Positions 18,281 to 27,055 of a DNA stretch of 64,000 nucleotides are shown one piece after another. Numbering within the stretch: position 1 is the stretch's first letter; each line of letters begins with the position of its first letter. The stretch comes from Moraxellaceae bacterium AER2_44_116 (lineage in GTDB: Bacteria > Pseudomonadota > Gammaproteobacteria > Pseudomonadales > Moraxellaceae): positions 124,001 to 188,000 of the forward strand of contig VIAD01000006.1 of assembly GCA_006546595.1 (NCBI GenBank), read 5' to 3'. Position numbers and translations under genes: made by a program. The notes beneath the pieces are model-generated. The model had not been told where the DNA came from and searched no databases. It saw only the letters and a program-made list of their open reading frames with translations.

Positions 18281-19279
18281 TTAACTATGATAACCCGTCA
18301 CTAACTCTACTTCGTTTTTAGAACCTAAAATCACTGGTACGCGTTGATGTAATCCAGTCGGTTGAATCTCTAAAATACGCACACGTCCCGTTGTTGATGC
18401 ACCGCCTGCTTGTTCAACGATAAAACTCATCGGATTGGCTTCGTACATCAACCGTAATTTACCTGCTTTACTGGCATCTTTGACATCGTACGGGTACATA
18501 AACACGCCCCCACGCGTCAAAATACGATGCACGTCAGCGACCATCGACGCGACCCAACGCATATTAAAATCTTTACCGCGAACGTGAGTTTTGCCTGCTA
18601 ATAGCTCTTCAACATAACGTAATACGGGTTGCTCCCAAAAACGCATATTCGACATATTAATGGCAAACTCTTTAGTATCTTCAGGAATGGTCATACCTGT
18701 TTCGGTCAAAATAAATTCACCGAGTTCACGATCTAAAGTAAAGCAATCCACACCATGACCTAAAGTTAACACTAAGAGTGTTGATGGACCATAAACCACA
18801 TAACCCGCGCACACTTGTTTAGTGCCTGCTTGTAAAAAGTCTTCGGTAGTAATGTCGGTTTTGCCTTCGGGTTTATGCAAAATCGAAAATATCGTACCCA
18901 CCGAGACATTGACATCAATATTAGACGAGCCATCTAACGGGTCGAACAACATCAAATAATCACCCAGTCTTGCACCTTCGGGTAATGGATAAATATCTTC
19001 CATTTCTTCGGAGGCTAAACCTGCCACGCAGCCACCTTTTGACGTGGCTGCCAACATGATGTCGTTAGTGATAATGTCGAGTTTCTTTTGTTCTTCACCT
19101 TGAATGTTTTCTGAACCCGCGTGCCCTAATACGCCCGCTAACGCGCCTTTACCAATGGTAATACCAATGGCTTTGCAAGCAATACTGACTTGCATAATAA
19201 GCTGTTCGAGTTGCGGCGTGATAACCGAGTGATGGCATTGTTTATTTAATAAATATTGGCTAAGCGTAGGGGCAGACAT
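18281..19279 (-). CDS. fbp: Fructose-1,6-bisphosphatase, class I
   Basis: The start MSAPTLSQYLL at 19279 has GTGGAGC upstream and gives 332 residues, normal for class I FBPase; the longer frame is rejected. Visible motifs are LASEEMEDIYPLP, the metal-binding LMLFDPLDGSSNIDVN and the phosphate-binding region near the C-terminus (GGVFMYPYD, RLMYEANPMSFIVEQAGG). It removes the 1-phosphate from fructose 1,6-bisphosphate in gluconeogenesis. Confidence 0.96.
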   Translation of the reverse strand: MSAPTLSQYLLNKQCHHSVITPQLEQLIMQVSIACKAIGITIGKGALAGVLGHAGSENIQGEEQKKLDIITNDIMLAATSKGGCVAGLASEEMEDIYPLPEGARLGDYLMLFDPLDGSSNIDVNVSVGTIFSILHKPEGKTDITTEDFLQAGTKQVCAGYVVYGPSTLLVLTLGHGVDCFTLDRELGEFILTETGMTIPEDTKEFAINMSNMRFWEQPVLRYVEELLAGKTHVRGKDFNMRWVASMVADVHRILTRGGVFMYPYDVKDASKAGKLRLMYEANPMSFIVEQAGGASTTGRVRILEIQPTGLHQRVPVILGSKNEVELVTGYHS

Positions 19280-19431
19280 GAAAGCTCCACAAGGGATAAA
19301 AATACGATAGTGAATTATCACCTAGAAGCGATAACTATGCCAGTTGGCTGCGGATTAAAAGTTTTGGCCGATTGATGTCATTATAGTGTCGTAAGTAATG
19401 TGATAGAGTTGGCAAAATTTACCTGCTTGAG

Positions 19432-21201
19432 ATGAATTTAATGAAGCCTTATTTAATGCGGAAAACGGTAATAGTCGCCAGTATTGCTCTGTCATTGGTC
19501 GCTTGTGGCGGCGGCGGGGATACGGCAACGACGAATACAACGCCCACGCCAGTGACTCCTACGCCTATTATTCCCGCACCTGTTATCCCAATCACTCCTC
19601 CTGTATCGGTTTTTGCTACCGAGGAAGCGAATGCCATTAAAGATGATGCAACAGTTTATGCCGTAGAAGACAATAAAGTGATTAAAGCGAATATTGTCAC
19701 CAAAGATGGTGCATATACGTTTGCCGATGTGAATGCCGATATTGACGATAGTGATGCGATTGTTCCCGAAATTGACGCGCATTTAGTGATGGATAATTAT
19801 CCCGACGACCTCAAAGCAAAAAATGCTACCATTCGTTTACGTGGTCACAGTTCACGTTTAGCCGATCAAAAATCCTATCGTGTTAAATTAGCCAAAGATA
19901 TTCCCCTGTGGCGAGGCGAAGGAACATTGCAGTTCAATAAGCATCCGTATGATTTAACGCGTGTGCGTAATAAGCTAGCCTTTGATTTATTTAGAGATAT
20001 TCCTCATATTCCTAGTCTGCGGACACAATTTGTTCAAGTCAGTATCAAAAACTTGAATAAAACGGGTGTTGAATATGCTTCGGCTGATTTTGGTTTATTT
20101 ACCCATGTCGAAAAAATGGGCAAAGAATATTTAGCTAATCGAGGCTTGCCGACTGATGGCAATATTTACAAAGCCGAAGATTTTCAGTTTATGCTTGATG
20201 CTAATTTGACGCTCGATGGTGCGGGCGCGGCAGTGAATAAAGATAACTTTGAAAAAACGCTATCGTTAGAAGCAGACAATAAAAATCATAAAAAATTGAT
20301 AGAAATGCTTACCGCATTAAATGACCCCAGCACCGATTTTGATGTTTTTTTTGCTAAGTATTTTGATAAAAGCAATTATTTGACATGGTTATCGACCAGC
20401 ATTCTCATGGGTAATCGAGACACGGTGAACCAAAACTTTGCCTTGTATCAACCCAAAGACAGCGATAAATTTTATTTTTTACCGTGGGATTATGATGGTG
20501 CTTTAGGTTTTGAAGGTCAGCCTGACATTAAAAAAGAAAATAACTTATACAGTCAATGGCAATTATCAGCGAGTAATTGGTGGGGTATACCGTTACATAA
20601 ACGCTTTTTACAAGACCCTAAACATCTTGCTGAGTTAAAATTGGCAGTAGATGAAGTGCAAAGCAAGTATTTGACCGAAGCCAAAATTAAAGCAAAATTA
20701 GATGGTTATAAAGCCTTAGTGTCCCCGTTTATTGCCAGTAATCCAGATAATCAATATTTGCCCACCATTTCTGTAGATAAATCTAAAGAGTGGGATGATG
20801 AGTATCTGCGCATTGCCACTATCGTCCAAGCTAACCGCGATACGTTTGTGAATGCATTAGAAACACCGATGCCGTTTTATTCGGCGGCGGAGTTGTTGGC
20901 CGCCAATGAAATGCGTTTAGGTTGGGATGCAGCGGTGGATTTACAAGGCGATAGTGTGACTTATACCGTGCAAGTATCCACCACGCCAGACTTTAAGGCG
21001 TTTGTGAAAAATGAGACGACTCAAGCAACGGAAATTATTTTGCCTAAGCTCACTAATGGTGTTTATTACTTAAAAGTTATTGCTAAAGATAGTAAAGGCA
21101 ATACTCAAGTCGCATTTGATCGGACGGATGTTGCAGGGAAAGTCTATTTTGGCGTTTATGGTTTTGAGGTGAAAACGGATAGTGTGGTGGGGATTAATTA
21201 A
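19432..21201 (+). CDS. CotH-kinase family lipoprotein
   Basis: 589 residues with a lipoprotein signal (lipobox LVAC, Cys25) and a Thr/Pro-rich linker (NTTPTPVTPTPIIPAPVIP). The CotH domain follows: LRGHSSRLADQKSYRVKL, then GNRDTVNQNFALYQP and FYFLPWDYDGALG, the nucleotide- and metal-binding region of CotH-type atypical kinases. The last 100 residues resemble an Ig/fibronectin-like domain (YTVQVSTTPDF...GVYYLKVIAKDSKGN). In Bacillus, CotH phosphorylates spore coat proteins; in Gram-negatives the target is unknown. It should be anchored on the outer membrane. Confidence 0.8.
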   Translation: MNLMKPYLMRKTVIVASIALSLVACGGGGDTATTNTTPTPVTPTPIIPAPVIPITPPVSVFATEEANAIKDDATVYAVEDNKVIKANIVTKDGAYTFADVNADIDDSDAIVPEIDAHLVMDNYPDDLKAKNATIRLRGHSSRLADQKSYRVKLAKDIPLWRGEGTLQFNKHPYDLTRVRNKLAFDLFRDIPHIPSLRTQFVQVSIKNLNKTGVEYASADFGLFTHVEKMGKEYLANRGLPTDGNIYKAEDFQFMLDANLTLDGAGAAVNKDNFEKTLSLEADNKNHKKLIEMLTALNDPSTDFDVFFAKYFDKSNYLTWLSTSILMGNRDTVNQNFALYQPKDSDKFYFLPWDYDGALGFEGQPDIKKENNLYSQWQLSASNWWGIPLHKRFLQDPKHLAELKLAVDEVQSKYLTEAKIKAKLDGYKALVSPFIASNPDNQYLPTISVDKSKEWDDEYLRIATIVQANRDTFVNALETPMPFYSAAELLAANEMRLGWDAAVDLQGDSVTYTVQVSTTPDFKAFVKNETTQATEIILPKLTNGVYYLKVIAKDSKGNTQVAFDRTDVAGKVYFGVYGFEVKTDSVVGIN

Positions 21202-21277
21202 CGGCAATACTTACTAAATAAACTTACACGGAAGTTTCACCGTTCGTGGTGAGCCTGTCGAAGTGCTATCTTTGACA

Positions 21278-21412
21278 GGTTCAAGTTCGTTTTGCCGTTG
21301 CCTACCGCAGTCCTTACTTTTGTTACGACAAAAGTAAGCAAAACCCTTTGTGTCGCATAACTCGGCATCCATGCCTCAAACAGATGCGCCACAGCATTCC
21401 TGCAAAGTCGGG
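21278..21412 (+). repeat. Dispersed repeat of about 135 bp, copy A
   Basis: Contains CGTTTTGCCGTTGCCTACC, the inverted repeat CTTACTTTTGT/ACAAAAGTAAG, and CATCCATGCCTCAAACAG. The reverse complement of 62632-62766 matches over the whole length with scattered differences. It lies between the converging cotH and lpoB-type genes. Confidence 0.8.
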
Positions 21413-21428
21413 GTAGATGCTTCTTTAC

Positions 21429-22055
21429 TTACATCCCCAATAATCCTGTTTTCCCTGTTTTACGAATTTCTTGCTCGTCTTGCCATTCAACTAAACCTGT
21501 TTTTAGGTTCATTAGTTTCAGCGTGAACTTGTAATAAACCGAGCGAGTTTTGGTGAACTTCGAGGTAATACTGCCAGTGCTGCCTGCTTCTTTGTAAATG
21601 CTGCTTAAATTGCCATAAAACATATATTCTGCACCAATCATTTGACCAAAACGAATCGCCGTTTTCGGGTCAACCATGTCGTCTTTGTTTTGGAAATTTA
21701 ATTGGCTACGTGCCGATTCCACCCGCGACATATCCACTAAACGCACTTTACCTGATTGCAATAATTTGGTGGTCATGCTGTCGAGTACCGATTCAGTATC
21801 AATATGTTCATCGGTTTTATTGGCAATACGCTCTACAAACATGACAGGGCGTTTGCTTGCGGCTGTGGCTTCACCAATCACGGGCGAGGCGAGTAACGAT
21901 TCAGTCATGCTTTTGGCAGTCATTTGTAAATCGGTTGAGCCAAAACGCTCGTTGACGGTTTCTTGTGCAGTGGCGTCGCCGTATTTAACGCTAGCGCAGC
22001 CACTTAAACCAACAGCAATGATGGCCAGCACAGGGATAAATTTGTTTGTGTTCAT
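21429..22055 (-). CDS. lpoB: LpoB-type penicillin-binding protein activator lipoprotein
   Basis: The start at 22055 is set by GGAG eight bases upstream; it gives 208 residues with a lipobox (LSGC, then ASVKYGD). The body carries the LpoB pattern: RPVMFVERIANKTDEHIDTESVLDSMTTKLLQSGKVRLVDMSRVE, then GQMIGAEYMFYGNLSSI and LMNLKTGLVEWQDEQEIRK. LpoB activates peptidoglycan synthase PBP1b from the outer membrane in E. coli. It follows the COG3014 lipoprotein gene by 10 bp and is surely cotranscribed with it. Confidence 0.82.
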   Translation of the reverse strand: MNTNKFIPVLAIIAVGLSGCASVKYGDATAQETVNERFGSTDLQMTAKSMTESLLASPVIGEATAASKRPVMFVERIANKTDEHIDTESVLDSMTTKLLQSGKVRLVDMSRVESARSQLNFQNKDDMVDPKTAIRFGQMIGAEYMFYGNLSSIYKEAGSTGSITSKFTKTRSVYYKFTLKLMNLKTGLVEWQDEQEIRKTGKTGLLGM

Positions 22056-22065
22056 GTTATTTCTC

Positions 22066-23415
22066 CTACAGTGGCCAGCTTGCCACATAAAAATGATTAT
22101 CTACTTTGACGATGCGTAGTAGAGTGATTTTGTTACGTTGGACAGAAACTTTAATCGGCTTAAAGCCATTGAGTATCAGGTTTTGCTCGCCTTCAGCTAA
22201 GTTAAAACGGGCAATATGAGCAAAACGGGGAAGGGTTAACCAACTGCGTAAATCGGCATTTTCACTGATAATATTATAAGCCCCCACTAACAAACCTAAA
22301 ATTGCACCGCCTTGATCGTTCGCTTGTTGCTGCATTTTATGTTTGGTTTGTGCGCGTAAGGTTTGACGCACCAACATAGGTACTAAGTTATCTTTTAAGG
22401 CACGAGCAGCCAGTGCTTGGCTATCAGTAACAACCTGTGTTGCCGTTGCCAAGAGTCCGTTACTAATCGACAACGGTTCTGGGCTTAGCCAGTTATCACC
22501 ATAATAGGGAAAAGCTAAGACATACCAACTTTCAGGCCACGGAAAGGGTAAAAAAATCTCTTTTTTAGCAGGGACAAAACCTTCCTCGTAAAACACCACG
22601 ACTGTACCGTCATTGGGCTTGCTGAGTGTTGCTTTGACAGGCGGTTTTAAGCCTTTGAGTTCATCATCACGTTTGAGTTTAGTTGCTAGTCTCAAAACAT
22701 CTTGTTGTAAAAAGCTATTGTCAGGCGCAATCGCTAAAGCATGTTTGTAATCAATAAACGCATCATCCAGTTTATTTTGCGACTCATACAACACGCCAGA
22801 CAAATAAAAACTATAAGCGTTTTGCCGACTGGATGTGACCCGTTGTGCCAAGTTATTCATGGTGTCAAAACGGGATTGATATTCACTGACGGCAGCTGTA
22901 GACAAGGTGCTGTTATCGCTTGGCTCATCAGATTTTTTATCTTGTAGTCGTTGAGCGCGGCGCATTTCCACTTGTGCGCCTTCTTTATCACCCAAGGCTA
23001 AATAGTTAATGGCTTGAAAGTGATGAAGAAAAATTTCTTCGTAAATATTACTTTCGTAGGGAATGACATTGTCGTTACTGACTAATGATGTGCCTTGATT
23101 GGCGGTATTACTGAGTGAAATGGTGGCACGTTCGTCGATTTTATCAAGTAAGTTAATGGCGGCTTCAAAGCTTTGTTTACTTTGGCTGTAATCTTCAGCT
23201 AGTTGTGCTAAACGTCCTTGCTCTAACAGTGCCAGTAAACGATCACGACTGGTGAGTTGTTTTTTGGTTTGCTCTAATGCAGGTTGAATCATCCCTGTAT
23301 TTAAGGATTGTTTATACGCTTCTGCGCGCATGGGGTAGGGCGTAAAGACGCTGCTCGTTGTACAACCAACAAGATGTAAGATGAGAAAAAAAAAGAATAA
23401 ACCGCGTAAAAGCAT
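22066..23415 (-). CDS. COG3014-type lipoprotein with TPR-like repeats
   Basis: 449 residues with a lipobox (LVGC, Cys18) and helical repeats of tetratricopeptide type (LLALLEQGRLAQLAEDYSQSKQSFEAAINLL, FYLSGVLYESQNKLDDAFIDYKHALAIAPDN). The C-terminal half is beta-rich and holds a glycine stretch near GGAILGLLVGAYN. COG3014 proteins regularly precede LpoB-like lipoproteins, so a role in envelope or peptidoglycan control is inferred from the neighbour only. Confidence 0.7.
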   Translation of the reverse strand: MLLRGLFFFFLILHLVGCTTSSVFTPYPMRAEAYKQSLNTGMIQPALEQTKKQLTSRDRLLALLEQGRLAQLAEDYSQSKQSFEAAINLLDKIDERATISLSNTANQGTSLVSNDNVIPYESNIYEEIFLHHFQAINYLALGDKEGAQVEMRRAQRLQDKKSDEPSDNSTLSTAAVSEYQSRFDTMNNLAQRVTSSRQNAYSFYLSGVLYESQNKLDDAFIDYKHALAIAPDNSFLQQDVLRLATKLKRDDELKGLKPPVKATLSKPNDGTVVVFYEEGFVPAKKEIFLPFPWPESWYVLAFPYYGDNWLSPEPLSISNGLLATATQVVTDSQALAARALKDNLVPMLVRQTLRAQTKHKMQQQANDQGGAILGLLVGAYNIISENADLRSWLTLPRFAHIARFNLAEGEQNLILNGFKPIKVSVQRNKITLLRIVKVDNHFYVASWPL

Positions 23416-23520
23416 GATGACAAGTAATTAGAATTAGATATGTTTTTGAGCTTACGCGATAAGTCACTGTTCCTCAAATGCAGGGACGTTGTTTTTTGTT
23501 GTCATATTGAGTCATAAAAC

Positions 23521-23552
23521 AAAAAAGACCCTCGATAATGAGAGTCTTTTTT
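23521..23552 (-). terminator. Terminator downstream of the beta-propeller lipoprotein
   Basis: AAAGACTCTC pairs with GAGGGTCTTT (one mismatch) around a short loop, flanked by six T residues on each strand, so it may work both ways. It lies 60 bp after the beta-propeller gene. Confidence 0.8.
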
Positions 23553-23563
23553 GTGGATTAGCG

Positions 23564-23586
23564 TTGTAGGGGCGAATTTATTCGCC
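23564..23586. repeat. TAGGGGC-type palindrome
   Basis: TTGTAGGGGCGAATTTATTCGCC, whose inner part GGCGAAT/ATTCGCC forms a hairpin. Related copies lie at 28534, 32973, 42315 and 49349. Confidence 0.7.
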
Positions 23587-23612
23587 AAAACATTGCTAAA
23601 TAACTACTGTAA

Positions 23613-24797
23613 CTACTGATTGGCATAACGCGACACATACATCTTCATGTCGTTATTTTTGAATAAGCCTGCACCAACATAAATGCTGTCCGCTGTCACT
23701 GCCAAACCACCACTGGAAATATCCGCAGTGCTTGGCATGGTGCCAGTAGCGAGTAATGTTGCGGTGTTATCAAACTTTTGTGGTTTGTTATTGCCAACCA
23801 CATAAATCCCGCCTTTGCTATCCACCACCATTTCGTCAATCAGGCCAGTCGTTTGTTTGTTACTGGTTTTTACCGTGCCGTTGCTGGCATTAATGATATT
23901 GATAATACGTGTCGGTTGTTGAGAAACCCCAAAGACAACATTGCCATCGGGTAATAACTCAACATTTGGGATGCCCGATAACTGGTATGAACTGGCATCA
24001 GGGTCAGCAAAGAGTTTTGACCAAACTTGAGTGCCATTGCTATTGATACGCGTTAAATAAGCACTGTCTTGAGGTGTGCTATTAAACGTAGCGACATACA
24101 CTGTGCTGTCATTGGCAATTGCCATATCCGCTGGTGGATTTTGTACCACAGGCAAAGCATATTTCCAAACAGGAGCAAGGTTCGTTGTGTAACGACGCAC
24201 TTGACCAGTGCCTGCCGTATAAATGCCATTGGTGGTAATGGCAACATCCCACAAAGGCGCAATTTGCGCGACGGTGTTGGTTAGTGCGCCACTCAAATCA
24301 AAGACATATAAATCACGACCAGCGACATATAAACGATTACCACTGATTTCCACATCGCGTAAAGCAGCATCGCCATTAATTAAGGTGCTGATGTTTCTAC
24401 GCCAGCTTTCTGTGCCATTGCTGGTGAACTTAATGAGTGTTGTTTCGGTGACCAAATAAATACTGCCATCTGTACCCAACGTACTTGCCCACGGACGGTT
24501 ATAAGTGCCTGCGCCTAAATCAACAACCGTACGCCAGATGGGTGCGCCGTTAGTCGTGTGTTTCATCACCACTAAAGTATCTTGGCCACTGCCTATTAAA
24601 GAGGCATGACCTGCGCTAATGACTGCGCCAGCTGGGTCGTAAATGACTTCTTGAAGTGTTTCGTAGCTAGTAGCTGGATTGCTGGCCGAAGACCATGCTT
24701 CCCATGTTGGTGTCATTTGGACGGCGGCACAAGCAACTAAGCCAGTCACGACAGTGGATATAGCAACAACACGGAAGGAAGGTTTGGTTAAACGCAT
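23613..24797 (-). CDS. Beta-propeller lipoprotein
   Basis: 394 residues with a lipoprotein signal (lipobox LVAC, Cys23). The rest consists of repeats of about 40-50 residues of PQQ/SBBP type, for example DTLVVMKHTTNGAPIWRTVV, SIYLVTETTLIKFTSNGTESW and YLTRINSNGTQVWSKLF, as expected for a beta-propeller of six or seven blades. No PQQ-dehydrogenase catalytic residues are recognisable. It is likely exposed in the periplasm or on the surface, possibly as a binding platform. GGAGC precedes the ATG. Confidence 0.7.
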   Translation of the reverse strand: MRLTKPSFRVVAISTVVTGLVACAAVQMTPTWEAWSSASNPATSYETLQEVIYDPAGAVISAGHASLIGSGQDTLVVMKHTTNGAPIWRTVVDLGAGTYNRPWASTLGTDGSIYLVTETTLIKFTSNGTESWRRNISTLINGDAALRDVEISGNRLYVAGRDLYVFDLSGALTNTVAQIAPLWDVAITTNGIYTAGTGQVRRYTTNLAPVWKYALPVVQNPPADMAIANDSTVYVATFNSTPQDSAYLTRINSNGTQVWSKLFADPDASSYQLSGIPNVELLPDGNVVFGVSQQPTRIINIINASNGTVKTSNKQTTGLIDEMVVDSKGGIYVVGNNKPQKFDNTATLLATGTMPSTADISSGGLAVTADSIYVGAGLFKNNDMKMYVSRYANQ

Positions 24798-24858
24798 CAG
24801 ATATAGCTCCAGTCAGTTATAGACTCAATACTAACTATCGGGATGTGATAGCTTTTTT

Positions 24859-24957
24859 AGGACTTACGCGGTTAACGCTTATTTACTTACATTGCAGCCG
24901 CTTCTAGCGGCTTTATGTTCGCAAAACGCGCTAATCACGGTGCGATGCGTAAGTCTC
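24859..24957 (+). repeat. 99-bp dispersed inverted-repeat element, copy 2
   Basis: Same length and layout as copy 1: AGGACTTACGC at the left, GCGTAAGTC at the right, and inner hairpin AGCCGC...GCGGCT. It starts 61 bp upstream of the beta-propeller gene, which is read away from it on the other strand. Confidence 0.85.
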
Positions 24958-25134
24958 TGTCTATGTAAAAAGTGAATTAAGGGTGACTTAATATGTGACG
25001 CAGTATACAGATTGTATTTTTTTGGTTTTGATAAATGATGACAGTGTTTATGGATATGGTGACAAAGTTTTAACGGGTAAATAGAGTAATTATTCTAAAT
25101 TTATGAATGACTTAGCGTGATGCTAATAGAGTTT

Positions 25135-25195
25135 CGTAGGAGCAATTTAAACGGCGATACTTGCTAGCCAATCGCGAATCGAAGTTGTTCCTACG
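25135..25195. repeat. Long inverted repeat
   Basis: CGTAGGAGCAA at the left pairs with TTGTTCCTACG at the right (one mismatch), with a further GCGAT/ATCGC pair inside. This resembles the GTAGGAGC-type extragenic palindromes of Pseudomonas. It lies just downstream of the RHH gene. Confidence 0.7.
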
Positions 25196-25206
25196 ATATA
25201 TTTAGC

Positions 25207-25458
25207 TTACAACAAGCACGGATCGCCTTCTTCCAAACGCTTAATGGCATCGGCTAAACGGCCTTCATCACAGACAAATTGCTGACGTAATTCATGGGTA
25301 CGCGCCACCATTTCTTCGGTGGTCGCAATGGGCATTAATACTTTGTGCAAACACAACAAGGCTTCTTCTTCAATGCTGTGTTGGTGGAGAGAGGCTGCTT
25401 CCTGCAAACGCTGAAAAAGTTCATCGGGGAGTTGAGTTAGCAACACAGAGGCAGACAT
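25207..25458 (-). CDS. FitA/VapB-type ribbon-helix-helix antitoxin, orphan
   Basis: An 83-residue protein. The first 45 residues (SVLLTQLPDELFQRLQEAASLHQHSIEEEALLCLHKVL) match the ribbon-helix-helix DNA-binding domain of FitA-like antitoxins. The acidic C-terminus would normally wrap a PIN-domain (VapC/FitB) toxin. No toxin follows: the 250 bp downstream hold only an inverted repeat. It may be a solitary regulator or a remnant of a toxin-antitoxin pair. Confidence 0.7.
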   Translation of the reverse strand: MSASVLLTQLPDELFQRLQEAASLHQHSIEEEALLCLHKVLMPIATTEEMVARTHELRQQFVCDEGRLADAIKRLEEGDPCLL

Positions 25459-25587
25459 GGCGACACCTTATATAAAACAGACTGATACAACATTGCATCA
25501 GTCGTGAATTGTCAGAGCCATATCTGCACTTGTCAATTTAGATTGTCTAACAAAGTACTGATAAACATTGCCAAGAGCAGAAACTAC

Positions 25588-26433
25588 CTATTCAGCCACC
25601 AACCAACGCACAGAAGCCTTCGCCAACACATGCTGACTGAGTTGTGGTAACAACCATTGCAAGACATTGTCCGCTTCTTCGGCAAATTGATACGGCGGAT
25701 TGACAATCAATAAACCACAGCCATTTAAGCCTAAGGCGTTGTCGTCAGGCATAACACAGAGTTCGCAAATTAACTGTTTACGAATACCTGTTTTGACCAA
25801 TTTACGTTCAAAACGATCAATCGGCGCACGGTCTTTAATCGGATACCAGACAGCATAAGTGCCTGTTGGCCATTTGTCGTAAGCCTTCGCCAACAATTCG
25901 ACCACTTGCGGATAATCGTTGCGTTCTTCTTCATACGGTGGGTCGATTAACACTAAGCCGCGTTTTTCTCTCGGTGGCACAAGAGCGGTTAAGCCTTCAT
26001 AAGCATCACGATGATGAACAAAGGTTTGTGGGCTACGATAAAAATTCTGTTTCAATTTTTCGACATCAACAGGATGCCATTCCATTAACACCATGCGGTC
26101 TTGAGGCCGTAATAACTGCAAGGCAAACCACGGTGAACCACCATAGTAGGCTTTACCTAAGTCTGTTTTTAGAAGGTCAATCGACTTGAAATAATCGGTA
26201 ATCCATGTGGATGGCGGCTGTTTCGTTGGCGTGATCTTACGAATGCCTTCTAAATACTCGCCTGTTTTTTGAGAAGGGGCGGCGGCCAAATCATACCAAC
26301 CACGCCCAGCATGAGTATCAATATAACAAAAGGGACTGTCCTTCTTATGTAAGGCTTGTAATAATCCCACTAATAAAATGTGTTTCATCACGTCGGCGAA
26401 ATTGCCCGCGTGATAATGGTGACGATAATTCAT
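25588..26433 (-). CDS. rlmJ: 23S rRNA (adenine2030-N6)-methyltransferase
   Basis: The 281-residue product begins MNYRHHYHAGNFADVMKH, the hallmark N-terminus of RlmJ, and has the catalytic DPPYEE motif (Asp164-Glu168). It uses S-adenosylmethionine to methylate A2030 of 23S rRNA. GAGAAG precedes the ATG. The start codon overlaps that of the divergent oxygenase gene in a CATG at 26431-26434. Confidence 0.95.
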   Translation of the reverse strand: MNYRHHYHAGNFADVMKHILLVGLLQALHKKDSPFCYIDTHAGRGWYDLAAAPSQKTGEYLEGIRKITPTKQPPSTWITDYFKSIDLLKTDLGKAYYGGSPWFALQLLRPQDRMVLMEWHPVDVEKLKQNFYRSPQTFVHHRDAYEGLTALVPPREKRGLVLIDPPYEEERNDYPQVVELLAKAYDKWPTGTYAVWYPIKDRAPIDRFERKLVKTGIRKQLICELCVMPDDNALGLNGCGLLIVNPPYQFAEEADNVLQWLLPQLSQHVLAKASVRWLVAE

Positions 26434-27055
26434 GCAAACTTCTCAATCAAAAATAGAATGGCCTGCCACGAACATGGAAGCAGCCATTGATGCTTTAGCA
26501 AGCGCGCATTATGCCGTAATTCCCAACTTTCTTTCAGCTAATATGCAACAAGCTTTACATAACGAGCTATTACAACAACAAGAAAAGGGCTTTTTTCATG
26601 AGGCAGGGATTGGTCGCGGTATTCAGCAAGCACGAAATGTGGATATTCGAGGTGATAGTATTTGTTGGCTAGAAACGGATTTTGCGGCGGGAGGACAGTA
26701 TTTACAGGTGATGGATGCGCTCCGCCAACAGTTAAATCAAGCATTTTTTCTCGGTTTACAGTCGTTTGAAGGGCATTACGCCCATTATCAAGCAGGCAGC
26801 TATTATCAGCGGCATGTCGATCGACACCGTGATAATGATGCTCGCGTTGTTTCGGCCGTTTGTTATTTGAATCAAGATTGGCCTGTAGAAGCAGGGGGTG
26901 AACTCAAGCTATGGAATGCACACGGTGAGTTATTAGTGACTTTGCCACCGCAAGGCGGCACGTTAGTCATATTTATGAGTGCTGATATGCCTCATGAAGT
27001 GTTAGCCGCTAATCGCTCTCGTTATAGCATTGCTGGGTGGTTTCGACGGGATTAA
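26432..27055 (+). CDS. 2-oxoglutarate/Fe(II)-dependent oxygenase, prolyl-4-hydroxylase type
   Basis: 207 residues with the double-stranded beta-helix iron site HxD...H (His128, Asp130, His188) and a 2-oxoglutarate-binding Arg in NRSRYSIAGWFRRD. The AHYQAGSYYQRHVDRHRD and VCYLNQDWP..AGGELKL segments place it with prolyl-hydroxylase-like proteins. Its substrate is unknown; bacterial homologues act on proteins. GGTGA lies upstream of the ATG, inside rlmJ. A downstream ATG at 26474 is an alternative start. The 3' end overlaps cysQ by 47 bp. Confidence 0.85.
   Translation: MQTSQSKIEWPATNMEAAIDALASAHYAVIPNFLSANMQQALHNELLQQQEKGFFHEAGIGRGIQQARNVDIRGDSICWLETDFAAGGQYLQVMDALRQQLNQAFFLGLQSFEGHYAHYQAGSYYQRHVDRHRDNDARVVSAVCYLNQDWPVEAGGELKLWNAHGELLVTLPPQGGTLVIFMSADMPHEVLAANRSRYSIAGWFRRD

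Larger units (their letters stand above)
24798..25206. other. Non-coding region with repeats
   Basis: About 410 bp between the beta-propeller gene and the RHH gene. It holds copy 2 of the 99-bp element (24859-24957) and an inverted repeat (25135-25195). I see no open frame; in particular no toxin gene follows the RHH antitoxin. Confidence 0.6.
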
